From: Polaribacter huanghezhanensis
GTDB lineage: Bacteria > Bacteroidota > Bacteroidia > Flavobacteriales > Flavobacteriaceae
NCBI RefSeq assembly: GCF_030444335.1
Contig: NZ_CP128595.1
Location: forward strand, 2,494,501 to 2,558,500
Length of the DNA stretch: 64,000 nucleotides
Direction of reading: 5' to 3'
Position numbers and translations under genes: made by a program. The notes below the pieces were generated by a model. That model ran no database searches, had not been told where the DNA came from, and saw only the letters and a list, made by a program, of their open reading frames with translations. Shown here in pieces: positions 1 through 7,508 of this stretch (positions are counted from its first letter, which is position 1; each line of letters opens with the position of its first letter).

Positions 1-1
1 A

Positions 2-319
2 ACTGTTGTACTTGTTAAATCAAATGATTTATCGCAAGTTGCAGTTTTCGAATTTGATACTGTAAGATATGATTACGATTTGTATGAATTTATTTGGAAC
101 AAGAATGGAAACTTGGAAGGTTACGAAAAAGGTGTTGAACACAAAAGTACTAATAAGCGTTTCACTTGGCAACCTCATGGTTCTCAATTTACAATTACAG
201 AGATTGTACCTGAAAAAACTTTAATACTGAAAATAAAGCAACCTGAGAAACTTGATAAAGTCAAAATACTGAAGGCTATAGGATTTGATAAAACTTGGGT
301 AACAATTGAACACAAGTAA
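2..319 (+). CDS. Partial hypothetical protein (5' end outside window)
   Basis: The frame is open from base 2 to the stop at 317-319, giving about 105 C-terminal residues. The ATG at 80 is internal to this open frame, so I treat the gene as cut by the window edge. The visible part is rich in beta-strand-like alternation (e.g. TLILKIKQPEKLDKVKILKA) and charged residues, with no membrane segment and no motif I recognise. It ends in GFDKTWVTIEHK and is followed by a strong terminator at 376-410. Function unknown. Confidence 0.6.
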   Translation, partial: TVVLVKSNDLSQVAVFEFDTVRYDYDLYEFIWNKNGNLEGYEKGVEHKSTNKRFTWQPHGSQFTITEIVPEKTLILKIKQPEKLDKVKILKAIGFDKTWVTIEHK

Positions 320-375
320 AACTAGGTATAAAGTTAATTACTAACTCTATTCTACTTCTCAAAATTTAAATTTTT

Positions 376-410
376 AAAAACTCCATGCTAAAATTTAACA
401 TGGAGTTTTT
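376..410 (+). terminator. Rho-independent terminator
   Basis: Arms AAAACTCCATG and CATGGAGTTTT enclose a loop of 11 nt and a T run follows. It ends the partial gene at 2-319. The same hairpin recurs at 1762-1796. Confidence 0.8.
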
Positions 411-454
411 GTTTACAAATACACCATTTCATTATTTCTCTTTTTTTTGATAAC
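376..454 (+). repeat. Terminator cassette, copy 1 of a ~78-nt direct repeat
   Basis: This stretch matches 1762-1839 along its whole length with roughly one mismatch in seven: the terminator hairpin, then TTTACAAnTACACCATTT, then a T-rich stretch ending in GATAAC/GGTAAC. In this copy the promoter-like elements seen in copy 2 are not conserved. Confidence 0.7.
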
Positions 455-614
455 CAATTAACTATTAATGCAAGAAACTTTTCCATAAATAATCCACTTA
501 TTATAAGTAAATTACAGCAGCACACAAACATTTTAAAATGTTAAAACACTCATTTTAAAGTAACAATAATTTCGCTTTATCGTCTTGATGTTATCACATA
601 AAACATTTAAGACA

Positions 615-1091
615 ATGAAAACAACAAAAATTTTCAATTACGCATTACTCCTTTCTTTTTTATTTACAAACACTATTTTCTCGCAAAAAGCAGAAAATTC
701 AATAACCAAAAATTCATTACAACAGGAGATTCTAAAAATGGACAACTTATTTTTTAATGTTGCATTTAATAAATGTGATTTAAAACTCTATAAGAAAATA
801 ATGTCTCCAAAAATAGAGTTTTATGATGATCGTTCTGGGCTTAATACCTCTTATAAAGTAGAAATAGCTTCTTTTAAAGACAGATGTTCTAGACCTTTCG
901 CTGTAACTCGAAAATTGATGAGTGCTACGGTACATGTTTTAGGAAATTATGGTGCTGTAGAAATAGGGGTTCATGAATTTTATGAAGATGGTAAAAAAGT
1001 ACAAAGAGGAAAATTTATTATTATCTGGGAAAAAAAAGAGGGTTCTTGGATTATAAAACGAACAGTAAGCTACGATCATGAGCCTGTTTAG
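615..1091 (+). CDS. Secreted NTF2-like/SnoaL-like protein (DUF4440 type)
   Basis: A 158-residue product from ATG 615. A TTG/ATG pair at 585/588 is in frame, but starting at 615 puts a clean signal peptide (MKTTKIFNYALLLSFLFTNT, then IFSQ) at the N-terminus. The mature part looks like a single cone-shaped NTF2-like domain: a helix with LFFNVAFNKCDLKLYKKIM, then strands ending in GKFIIIWEKKEGSWIIKR, as in DUF4440 proteins. No catalytic residues can be assigned. A degenerate -7 element TAATTTCG lies at 567-574. The gene stands alone between the terminator cassette and the M50-like gene. Fold assignment is by pattern only. Confidence 0.65.
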   Translation: MKTTKIFNYALLLSFLFTNTIFSQKAENSITKNSLQQEILKMDNLFFNVAFNKCDLKLYKKIMSPKIEFYDDRSGLNTSYKVEIASFKDRCSRPFAVTRKLMSATVHVLGNYGAVEIGVHEFYEDGKKVQRGKFIIIWEKKEGSWIIKRTVSYDHEPV

Positions 1092-1188
1092 TACTAAATA
1101 TTTTTAATAGTTTTAGTAATTATGACTTGTTTGACAAGGTAACTTAAAAACTGTAAGAATATCTTCATTAAATAAAAACATAAAGATA

Positions 1189-1734
1189 ATGGATAAAAAG
1201 ATAACATTTAAGTACGTTTTAGCAATTATAATTGCTGTGATTTTCACATGGAGTATTCATGAATTTGCTCATTGGTTGACAAGTGAGTTGCTGGGATATA
1301 AAGCCAGCATGAGTATAAACGGAACATCACTTGTGAACGGTCAAAATCCGACGGATTGGCATACCCTTTTTATTTCGGCTTCTGGCCCCATAGTAACCTT
1401 TTTACAAGGGTTTATAGTTTTTATTATTCTTAAAACTCAGAATTGGAATAAATATCTTTATGCCTTTTTATTTACTGCGTTTTATATGCGCCTTTTAGCG
1501 GGATTGATGAATTTTATAAATCCAAATGATGAAGGTCGAATAAGTGCCTTTTTGGGAATCGGTTTTTTTACTTTGCCCATATTGGTCAGCAGTCTTTTAT
1601 TTTTTATGATCTATAAAATTTCAAAAAAGTATTCTCTAAATTGGAGGTTTCAACTGGGAACTTATTTAATTGTAATGTTCGCAAGTTCTTTTTTAATACT
1701 TTACGACCAATTTCTTGGAATTAGAATAGTATGA
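1189..1734 (+). CDS. Small membrane protein with M50-type HEFAH zinc motif
   Basis: A 181-residue protein with about five hydrophobic segments. The first helix ends in SIHEFAH (H24-E25-x-x-H28), the HExxH motif of membrane zinc metalloproteases, and a later membrane segment carries NPNDEGR (residues 111-117), which could supply the third ligand as the N-P-x-D-G type motif does in site-2 proteases. It is much shorter than RseP/S2P proteins and has no PDZ domain. Protease activity is inferred from these motifs alone. A terminator (1762-1796) follows. Confidence 0.6.
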   Translation: MDKKITFKYVLAIIIAVIFTWSIHEFAHWLTSELLGYKASMSINGTSLVNGQNPTDWHTLFISASGPIVTFLQGFIVFIILKTQNWNKYLYAFLFTAFYMRLLAGLMNFINPNDEGRISAFLGIGFFTLPILVSSLLFFMIYKISKKYSLNWRFQLGTYLIVMFASSFLILYDQFLGIRIV

Positions 1735-1761
1735 TGTTAAGACACATCTTCGAAAATCATA

Positions 1762-1796
1762 AAAAACTCCATGTTCAAATTTAGCATGGAGTTTTT
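1762..1796 (+). terminator. Rho-independent terminator (second copy)
   Basis: Arms AAAAACTCCATG and CATGGAGTTTTT with a loop of about 10 nt; ends the M50-like gene. Near-identical to 376-410. Confidence 0.8.
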
Positions 1797-1839
1797 CTTT
1801 ACAAGTACACCATTTTGTTATTCATCCATTTTTGGTAAC
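1762..1839 (+). repeat. Terminator cassette, copy 2 of a ~78-nt direct repeat
   Basis: Matches 376-454 along its full length. This copy also holds the -33 TTTG and the start of the -7 element of the promoter of the serine hydrolase gene, so here it works as a terminator-promoter unit. Confidence 0.7.
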
Positions 1840-1843
1840 TTTG
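1814..1843 (+). promoter_or_regulatory. Bacteroidota-type promoter of the serine hydrolase gene
   Basis: TTTG at 1814-1817, an 18-nt spacer and TAACTTTG at 1836-1843, a full match to TAnnTTTG. Start of transcription would be near 1850, giving a leader of about 27 nt to ATG 1877. Confidence 0.65.
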
Positions 1844-1876
1844 GGAACTAAGATTACAACTCTCAAAATCAAACCC

Positions 1877-3451
1877 ATGAAAAAAGCAAAATTTCTACTC
1901 ATCACAATGCTGTGTTTATTTATAGCACAGCCTACATTTAGTCAAGCCTATACTTCTAATCAAATAGATTCTATTGTAAAAAAAGCCATGTCAATTGGCC
2001 CAAATGCAGGAGTTGCAGTTGTTGTTCTTAAAGACAATAAAATAGTGCACTTAAAAGGCTACGGAGTTACTTCTAACAACACCAAAGAAAAAGTAAATAA
2101 AAATACTCTTTTTGCCATTGCATCCAACTCTAAAGCTTTTACAACAACAGCTTTGGCAATGTTGGTTGATCAAGGAAAATTAAATTGGTTGGATAAAGTG
2201 GTAGATTATATTCCAGAATTTAAAATGTACGATTCGTATGTAACAGAAAATTTCAACATTCAAGATCTACTAACGCATAGGAGTGGACTTGGTTTGGGTG
2301 CAGGAGATTTGATGTTTTTTCCTGACGGATCTGATTTTAATATTAAAGATGTACTCAATAGTTTTCAATATCAAAAACCAACATCGGCTTTTAGAACAAA
2401 ATACGATTATGACAATTTATTGTACGTTGTTGCTGGAGAAGTTGTTGCTAGAGTTAGTGGAATGAGTTGGGCTAAATTTGTAGAAACTAACATCATGAAA
2501 CCATTAGGAATGCAACGATCGGCAGGTGTGTATCAACGTTTAAAAGACAAAAGCAATGTGGCTTTTCCACATTCAGCAGAAAATGGCAAACTAAATCAAC
2601 TTGAACATTATATTAAAAATGATGAATCTTTAGGAGCTGCTGGCGGAATTTATACAAGTGTAAACGATTTGAGTAAATGGCTAATCATGCATTTGAACAA
2701 TGGGAAATACGGCAACGATTTTAGCAAAACAATGATTTCTAAAAAAAGCCATGACGAACTTTGGAAACCACACACCAATATTGGATTTAATGTAAACCCA
2801 AAACCTCCATATAAAACACATTTTAATGCTTACGGATTGGGTTGGCGAATCAGTGACAAAGGAGGCTATCTAACGATTGAACACACTGGCGGCTTACCAG
2901 GAATGCTTTCAAGAACAATTTTAATTCCAGAGTTAAATGTGGGAATCGTTGTATTGACAAACACAGCTCCAGGAGGAAATAGTTTTTGGACAATTCCTAA
3001 TGAAATTATGGATGCTTATTTAGGGATTAAAAAAACAGATTGGATTTCTCTTATGGAAAAAAACCTTCAAAAAAATGCAGCCCAAAGTGATGCTGTAACT
3101 AAAGCCGTTTGGAATACCGTTGCGAAAGCAAATTCAAATCACATTAAACACTCTGATTATATTGGAACATACAAAGACAATTGGTTTGGGAAGATTAAGA
3201 TTTATGAGAAAAATAATAAATTATGGTTTGCATCGGTACGTTCTCCAAAATTAACAGGCGAAATGTCTTTCTACAAAGCAAATACTTTTGCAATTAAATG
3301 GAATTATCAAGACATGCCTGCAGATGCTTTAGCAATGTTTACACTGGATGAAGAAGGAAAAGCTGTACGAATAAAGATGAGAGGAATATCTCCAAACATC
3401 GATTTTAGCTTTGATTTTCAAGACTTAGATTTAAAACGGGTTAAGAAGTAG
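1877..3451 (+). CDS. Secreted serine hydrolase (beta-lactamase/class C family)
   Basis: Start at ATG 1877 gives a 524-residue protein with a signal peptide ending near TFSQ (residue 23); the in-frame TTG at 1832 lies inside the promoter and is rejected. Serine beta-lactamase-like motifs are in order: S83-N-S-K86 (SxxK), Y178-D-N180 (YxN) and H336-T-G338 (the KTG-box equivalent). The last 110 or so residues resemble the DUF3471 domain often fused to this family in Bacteroidota. Such proteins are peptidases or esterases acting in the periplasm; a real beta-lactamase role is not implied. Own promoter upstream, own terminator downstream. Confidence 0.85.
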   Translation: MKKAKFLLITMLCLFIAQPTFSQAYTSNQIDSIVKKAMSIGPNAGVAVVVLKDNKIVHLKGYGVTSNNTKEKVNKNTLFAIASNSKAFTTTALAMLVDQGKLNWLDKVVDYIPEFKMYDSYVTENFNIQDLLTHRSGLGLGAGDLMFFPDGSDFNIKDVLNSFQYQKPTSAFRTKYDYDNLLYVVAGEVVARVSGMSWAKFVETNIMKPLGMQRSAGVYQRLKDKSNVAFPHSAENGKLNQLEHYIKNDESLGAAGGIYTSVNDLSKWLIMHLNNGKYGNDFSKTMISKKSHDELWKPHTNIGFNVNPKPPYKTHFNAYGLGWRISDKGGYLTIEHTGGLPGMLSRTILIPELNVGIVVLTNTAPGGNSFWTIPNEIMDAYLGIKKTDWISLMEKNLQKNAAQSDAVTKAVWNTVAKANSNHIKHSDYIGTYKDNWFGKIKIYEKNNKLWFASVRSPKLTGEMSFYKANTFAIKWNYQDMPADALAMFTLDEEGKAVRIKMRGISPNIDFSFDFQDLDLKRVKK

Positions 3452-3482
3452 TTAGGAATTAGTAGTTGGTAACTTATTACAT

Positions 3483-3522
3483 AAAAAAACTCCTTTCTAA
3501 ATTTCAGAAAGGAGTTTTTTTT
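3483..3522. terminator. Bidirectional terminator between convergent genes
   Basis: Arms AAAACTCCTTTCT and AGAAAGGAGTTTT flanked by A and T runs, so it can serve the hydrolase (plus) and the amidase (minus). Confidence 0.8.
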
Positions 3523-3540
3523 AATGAGTTAATCGTTTAT

Positions 3541-5190
3541 TTATTCATAGTTTTTCGGAACCTTTCTCGCTTTTGTCAATTGCTCAAAAGCATAACCAGC
3601 TTTTAACAAAGTTCGTTCAGAAAATGGTTTTCCAATAAAAGTTAAACTAATTGGTTCTCCATTATTTTTATACCCCATTGGCACAGTTAATGTTGGATAT
3701 TTTGCAACTGCAGCAACACCAGAATGGTAATTATTAATTGATAAAATAGCATCTAATTTTTTATCATATAAATCTTGTAAAAATTTCACTCCTTCAGATG
3801 TTAATCCCTTTTTTACGACTTCTAATTCTTCTAAGGTTGTTGTATCTTTTACAATTCCATCAAATAACTGCTGTCCGTATGGAGCACGTAAAATAGAATC
3901 TTGTAAATTAAAAAGTGTGACATCTTTTACTGATTTTACAGTGACATTTTTATCTGCATAATTTACCAAATAACTTGGTAAATCGTGTTTCATATCAATA
4001 TTTAACAAGGTTGTAAAACCTTTAAATTGTGCTCTTTCTGGGTTAATTTCTATTATTTCTGCGCCTGCATTTTTCATTTTCTGTACCGTTGCATTGTAGA
4101 TAGAATCGGTTAACAAACCTTTTAACACGCCAAATCGTTTCCCTTTTAAACTAGATTCTAAAATAGCATTTTGAAATTTGTTTTCTTTTAAATTTTTGTC
4201 AATTGAAGCAGCATCTTTTGCATCGTATCCAAACATTGCTTCTAAAAAAATAGCATTATCAATAATACTTTTTGTCATTGGTCCTGGTGTATCTAATGTA
4301 CTAGAAATAGGTACAATTCCGCTTCTGCTTAACACACCAATGGTTGGTTTTAAGCCTACAACAGAATTTAAACTAGATGGAGAAGTGATTGAACCAGAAG
4401 TTTCTGTTCCTACTGCAGCAACTGCAAAATTTGCTGCAACGGTTACGCCACTTCCTGCAGAACTTCCGCCTGTTTCAAATTTTCCTCTTCCGTACGGATT
4501 TAAGGTTTGTCCGCCAACGGCAGAATATCCCAACGGACAACCAGAACAGAAAAAATACGCCCATTCACTTAAGTTTACTTTTCCTAAAATCAACGCGCCA
4601 TTTGCTCTTAATTGCTCTACAATAAAAGCATCTGTTGTGTTTTTATTTTCTACCAACGCAATGGCTCCTGCTGTTGTTGGCATATCATTGGTATCTATAT
4701 TATCTTTTAAGAATATTGGCATTCCATAAATAGAATACTCAGAATTTGCTCCTTTTTCTTTGTCCTTTTGACGTGCTTCTTCTAATACATTCGGGTTCAA
4801 TGCAATAATTGAGTTTAACGATTTTGTGCTATCACTTTCAAACTTTCTAATTCGATATAAATAAAATAATGTTAGTTTTTCATAGGAAAAATCTCCATTT
4901 CTAATATGCGTTTGTAATGTCGGAATGTCTTGTTCCAAAATCATTGGTTTTAATGCATTGTATTCTTCTTCTGAAAATTGAGAAAGCTCTTTTTGAAAGG
5001 GTGCAAAAACAGCATTCATATCTAAATATTTAGATTGTATGAGTTTAAATTGCATTCTTTTATTTTGATGTTTTTGTTGAGTTGCTAATTCAGCAGATTC
5101 ATCATATTTTTTAAATTGTTTTTTTGGAGATTCTTCTTTACAAGAGATAATTAGTAAAGTAATTGCGAAAAGGAAAAGTATTTTTTTCAT
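3541..5190 (-). CDS. Amidase-signature family lipoprotein
   Basis: A 549-residue protein that starts with a lipoprotein signal (LLIISC, Cys17). The amidase signature domain is complete: K162 in IFLKDN, the GGSSAGSG loop (241-248) with S243 as the likely cis-Ser, and S267 in TETSGSITSP as nucleophile. It resembles the peptide/aryl amidases rather than GatA: it is exported and there is no gatB or gatC nearby. The substrate cannot be told from sequence. A TATATTTG -7 element lies at 5210-5217 (minus strand), with no clear -33 box. Confidence 0.85.
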   Translation of the reverse strand: MKKILFLFAITLLIISCKEESPKKQFKKYDESAELATQQKHQNKRMQFKLIQSKYLDMNAVFAPFQKELSQFSEEEYNALKPMILEQDIPTLQTHIRNGDFSYEKLTLFYLYRIRKFESDSTKSLNSIIALNPNVLEEARQKDKEKGANSEYSIYGMPIFLKDNIDTNDMPTTAGAIALVENKNTTDAFIVEQLRANGALILGKVNLSEWAYFFCSGCPLGYSAVGGQTLNPYGRGKFETGGSSAGSGVTVAANFAVAAVGTETSGSITSPSSLNSVVGLKPTIGVLSRSGIVPISSTLDTPGPMTKSIIDNAIFLEAMFGYDAKDAASIDKNLKENKFQNAILESSLKGKRFGVLKGLLTDSIYNATVQKMKNAGAEIIEINPERAQFKGFTTLLNIDMKHDLPSYLVNYADKNVTVKSVKDVTLFNLQDSILRAPYGQQLFDGIVKDTTTLEELEVVKKGLTSEGVKFLQDLYDKKLDAILSINNYHSGVAAVAKYPTLTVPMGYKNNGEPISLTFIGKPFSERTLLKAGYAFEQLTKARKVPKNYE

Positions 5191-5233
5191 TGGTTGATAA
5201 TTTAAGAATCAAATATAGTTCTTTTTATAAAAG

Positions 5234-5263
5234 AAACTCTTTTCTATAATGAGAAAGGAGTTT
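5234..5263 (-). terminator. Terminator of the ftsY-orphan transcript
   Basis: Arms AAACTCTTTTCT and AGAAAGGAGTTT (one G-T pair) with a 6-nt loop. It lies just after the stop of the small minus-strand gene at 5273-5587 and before the amidase promoter. Confidence 0.6.
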
Positions 5264-5272
5264 TAAACAATA

Positions 5273-5587
5273 CTAATAATTAAAATTATATAAAATATTT
5301 TCTTCAAAGAAGTAAGATAAAGCTAAAACTATAATAAAGAATACTAAAAAATACTTATTGTATGTTTTTAATAATATTGAAAAAAATGAATAAACAAAAA
5401 TTGCTAAATACAAATAGATAAAATAATTGTGTGGACTATTAGCTAGTTTTTCTAATTCTTGCGGAATTAGAGGATTATTAAGGTTTAGTTTATTTTGATA
5501 AATTGTAATAATATTATATACTATTCCCCAGATTGAATAACCAAATAAAATTATTGTGAATAGTTTTATTTTATTAGTAAACAACAT
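5273..5587 (-). CDS. Small membrane protein, unknown
   Basis: A 104-residue, very AT-rich product with three hydrophobic segments (about residues 8-28, 55-72 and 77-95) and a polar loop between the first two. It starts 6 bp after the ftsY stop, so it is probably translated from the ftsY mRNA. I recognise no family. The tight spacing and the terminator just after it support a real gene, but it could be species-specific. Confidence 0.55.
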   Translation of the reverse strand: MLFTNKIKLFTIILFGYSIWGIVYNIITIYQNKLNLNNPLIPQELEKLANSPHNYFIYLYLAIFVYSFFSILLKTYNKYFLVFFIIVLALSYFFEENILYNFNY

Positions 5588-5593
5588 AGATGT

Positions 5594-6547
5594 TTATTTA
5601 AAAAAAGAATCTACAAACTCATGTTTGTTAAAGACTTGTAAATCATCAATTCCCTCTCCTACTCCAATATATTTTACAGGAATTTGAAACTGATCTGAAA
5701 TTCCGATGACAACGCCCCCTTTTGCTGTTCCGTCTAATTTGGTAACTGCCAAAGAAGTAACTTCGGTTGCTTTTGTAAATTGTTTTGCTTGTTCAAAAGC
5801 ATTTTGTCCGGTTGATCCATCCAACACTAATAATACGTCGTGTGGCGCATCTGCAACCACTTTTTGCATCACCATTTTAATCTTTACCAACTCATTCATT
5901 AAATTGACCTTGTTGTGTAATCTTCCAGCTGTATCAATAATAACCACATCTGCATTTTGTGCTTTTGCAGATTGTAACGTATCAAACGCCACAGAAGCTG
6001 GATCTGAGCCCATTTCTTGACGTACAATTGGAACATTTACTCTATCTGCCCAAACTTGTAATTGATCGATTGCTGCTGCTCTAAATGTATCTCCTGCTCC
6101 TAAAACAACTTTTAAACCTTTCTTTTTAAACTGAGAAGCCAACTTACCAATGGTAGTTGTTTTTCCAACTCCGTTTACACCAACAACCATAATTACGTAT
6201 GGTTTTTTATCTGCCGGAATTGTAAAATCGGTTTGATCTTCAACATTTGTTTCAGACAATAGACCCGCAATTTCTTCTCTTAAAATCTGGTTTAATTCTT
6301 CAGTTCCTAAGTATTTATCTTTTGCTACACGTGCTTCAATTCTATCAATAATTTTTAGTGTTGTATCTACACCAACATCAGAGGTTACTAATACTTCTTC
6401 TAAATTATCTAATACATCGTCATCTACAGTTGATTTCCCTGCAACTGCTTTTGATAATTTAGTAAAGAAACTAGATTTTGTTTTTTCCAATCCTTTGTCT
6501 AAAGTTTCTTTTTTTTCTTTTGAAAATATATTTTTTAAAAAGCTCAT
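5594..6547 (-). CDS. ftsY: Signal recognition particle receptor FtsY
   Basis: A 317-residue SRP-type GTPase. The N-terminal helical N domain (about 20-105) is followed by the G domain with G1 (VGVNGVGKTTTIGKLA), the GDTFRAAA motif, DTAGR (G3) and TKLDG (G4). It lacks the long acidic A domain of E. coli FtsY, as is usual in Bacteroidota. It docks ribosome-SRP complexes at the inner membrane and pairs with Ffh and the 4.5S RNA, whose gene is at 15756-15849 in this window. It lies downstream of rpmB-rpmG-DUF4295, a common Bacteroidota order, here separated from them by a terminator and a repeat. Confidence 0.97.
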   Translation of the reverse strand: MSFLKNIFSKEKKETLDKGLEKTKSSFFTKLSKAVAGKSTVDDDVLDNLEEVLVTSDVGVDTTLKIIDRIEARVAKDKYLGTEELNQILREEIAGLLSETNVEDQTDFTIPADKKPYVIMVVGVNGVGKTTTIGKLASQFKKKGLKVVLGAGDTFRAAAIDQLQVWADRVNVPIVRQEMGSDPASVAFDTLQSAKAQNADVVIIDTAGRLHNKVNLMNELVKIKMVMQKVVADAPHDVLLVLDGSTGQNAFEQAKQFTKATEVTSLAVTKLDGTAKGGVVIGISDQFQIPVKYIGVGEGIDDLQVFNKHEFVDSFFK

Positions 6548-6630
6548 GTTCTTTATTTTATACTGATATAAAAGTGTTAAAAATTATACCATTTTTGTGG
6601 TTAGGTCAAATTGTCATTCTATTTGCTACC

Positions 6631-6735
6631 TGCGCCTGCCTGCGGCAGGCAGGTTAGAGATTGAAGCGATATCCTTTTTTGTTTTTTCAAAAAAGATTTA
6701 GCGAAAAGCCCGACCACGCTTTTTTTTTGCGTGGT
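6631..6735. repeat. Compound palindromic intergenic repeat
   Basis: Two hairpins are visible: a near-perfect palindrome with arms CCTGCCTGC and GCAGGCAGG (6635-6653) and a second one with arms ACCACGC and GCGTGGT around nine T (6713-6735). Between them lies a T/A-rich stretch of the type seen in dispersed flavobacterial repeats (TTTTTTCAAAAAAGATTTAG). It separates ftsY from the ribosomal genes. Confidence 0.6.
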
Positions 6736-6765
6736 AACACCCAAAAGTACGTAAATCTTAGACAT

Positions 6766-6797
6766 AAAAAAAGCTACTCTCAATAGAAAGTAGCTTT
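6766..6797 (-). terminator. Terminator of rpmB-rpmG-DUF4295
   Basis: Arms AAAGCTACT (6770-6778) and AGTAGCTTT (6789-6797); the A run at 6766-6771 becomes the U tract on the minus strand. It lies 23 bp past the DUF4295 stop. Confidence 0.75.
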
Positions 6798-6819
6798 GTA
6801 TATTTTGGGTGTATAGTAA

Positions 6820-6972
6820 TTACTTCTTAGCTAAAAAGTCATTTACTTTAGATGGATCCATAATTGCTTCAACAAAAGTATAAGCTCCTGTTTTAGGAGA
6901 TTTTACCATTTTGATTGCTTTAGATAATCTCTTTGATCCTGTCTGTAATGATGCTACTGATTTCTTTGCCAT
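6820..6972 (-). CDS. DUF4295 small basic protein
   Basis: A 50-residue product, MAKKSVASLQTGSKRLSKAI followed by KMVKSPKTGAYTFVEA, ending in NDFLAKK. This small basic protein is conserved after rpmG in Bacteroidota and is annotated as DUF4295; its size and charge suggest a ribosome-associated role, but none is proven that I know of. It starts 12 bp after the rpmG stop and is the last gene of the ribosomal operon. Confidence 0.9.
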   Translation of the reverse strand: MAKKSVASLQTGSKRLSKAIKMVKSPKTGAYTFVEAIMDPSKVNDFLAKK

Positions 6973-6984
6973 GACTTATACTAT

Positions 6985-7167
6985 TTATTTGATTTCTTTA
7001 TGAACGGTCATCTTCTTTAAGATTGGGTTAAATTTCTTAACCTCTAATCTGTCTGGAGTGTTCTTTTTATTTTTCGTTGTAATGTATCTAGAAGTACCTC
7101 TTTCTCCTGAAGCTTTATGCTCTGTACATTCTAAAATTACCTGAACTCTATTTCCTTTTTTTGCCAT
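6985..7167 (-). CDS. rpmG: 50S ribosomal protein L33
   Basis: A 60-residue L33 ([20 protein letters not shown] ... [20 protein letters not shown]). It has one Cys (C14) only, so it is the zinc-free (C-minus) form. It lies 25 bp after rpmB in the same operon. Confidence 0.96.
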   Translation of the reverse strand: MAKKGNRVQVILECTEHKASGERGTSRYITTKNKKNTPDRLEVKKFNPILKKMTVHKEIK

Positions 7168-7192
7168 CTCGGTTTCCTTTTTTAAGGTCGGA

Positions 7193-7432
7193 TTATTTAG
7201 TTAAAAATCCGTTAGCTCTAGCTTCTTTTAAGACAGCAGAGATTCCTTTTTTATTAATATTTTTTAAAGCAGAAGCAGAAATTTTTAATGTAATCCATTT
7301 ATCTTCTTCTGGAATATAAAAACGCTTTACCATAAGGTTCGCGTCAAATTTTCTTTTGGTTCTGTTCAATGCGTGAGAAACATTGTTTCCAACCATTGCT
7401 TTTTTTCCTGTAAGTTCACAAACTCTAGACAT
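7193..7432 (-). CDS. rpmB: 50S ribosomal protein L28
   Basis: A 79-residue L28 with the family start [20 protein letters not shown] and the [10 protein letters not shown] segment. Only one Cys is present, so no zinc site. First gene of rpmB-rpmG-DUF4295; a strong promoter lies at 7471-7502. Confidence 0.96.
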   Translation of the reverse strand: MSRVCELTGKKAMVGNNVSHALNRTKRKFDANLMVKRFYIPEEDKWITLKISASALKNINKKGISAVLKEARANGFLTK

Positions 7433-7470
7433 CTTCTGACAGTATTTTAGTATTATTTCTAAACGAGGTG

Positions 7471-7502
7471 CAAATTTAAGTAATTTTTACACATACAACA
7501 AA
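7471..7502 (-). promoter_or_regulatory. Promoter of rpmB operon
   Basis: On the minus strand: TTTG (7499-7502), 20-nt spacer, TAAATTTG (7471-7478). Full match to the Bacteroidota consensus, about 40 bp before the rpmB start. Confidence 0.7.
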
Positions 7503-7508
7503 ACAATT

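Noticed and set aside
1877..3451. Calling the serine hydrolase a beta-lactamase resistance gene
   Set aside because: The SxxK/YxN/HTG set is shared by many peptidases and esterases and the DUF3471-like tail points away from true beta-lactamases.
4178..4729. A long plus-strand open frame opposite the amidase gene
   Set aside because: It is antisense to a gene with a full amidase signature, has no recognisable domain, and arises from the codon bias of the minus-strand gene. Similar shadow frames over ftsY, cinA, lon, carB and the GH92 genes were left out for the same reason.
3541..5190. The amidase as GatA (glutamyl-tRNA amidotransferase)
   Set aside because: It carries a lipoprotein signal peptide and stands alone without gatB or gatC, so it is an exported amidase.
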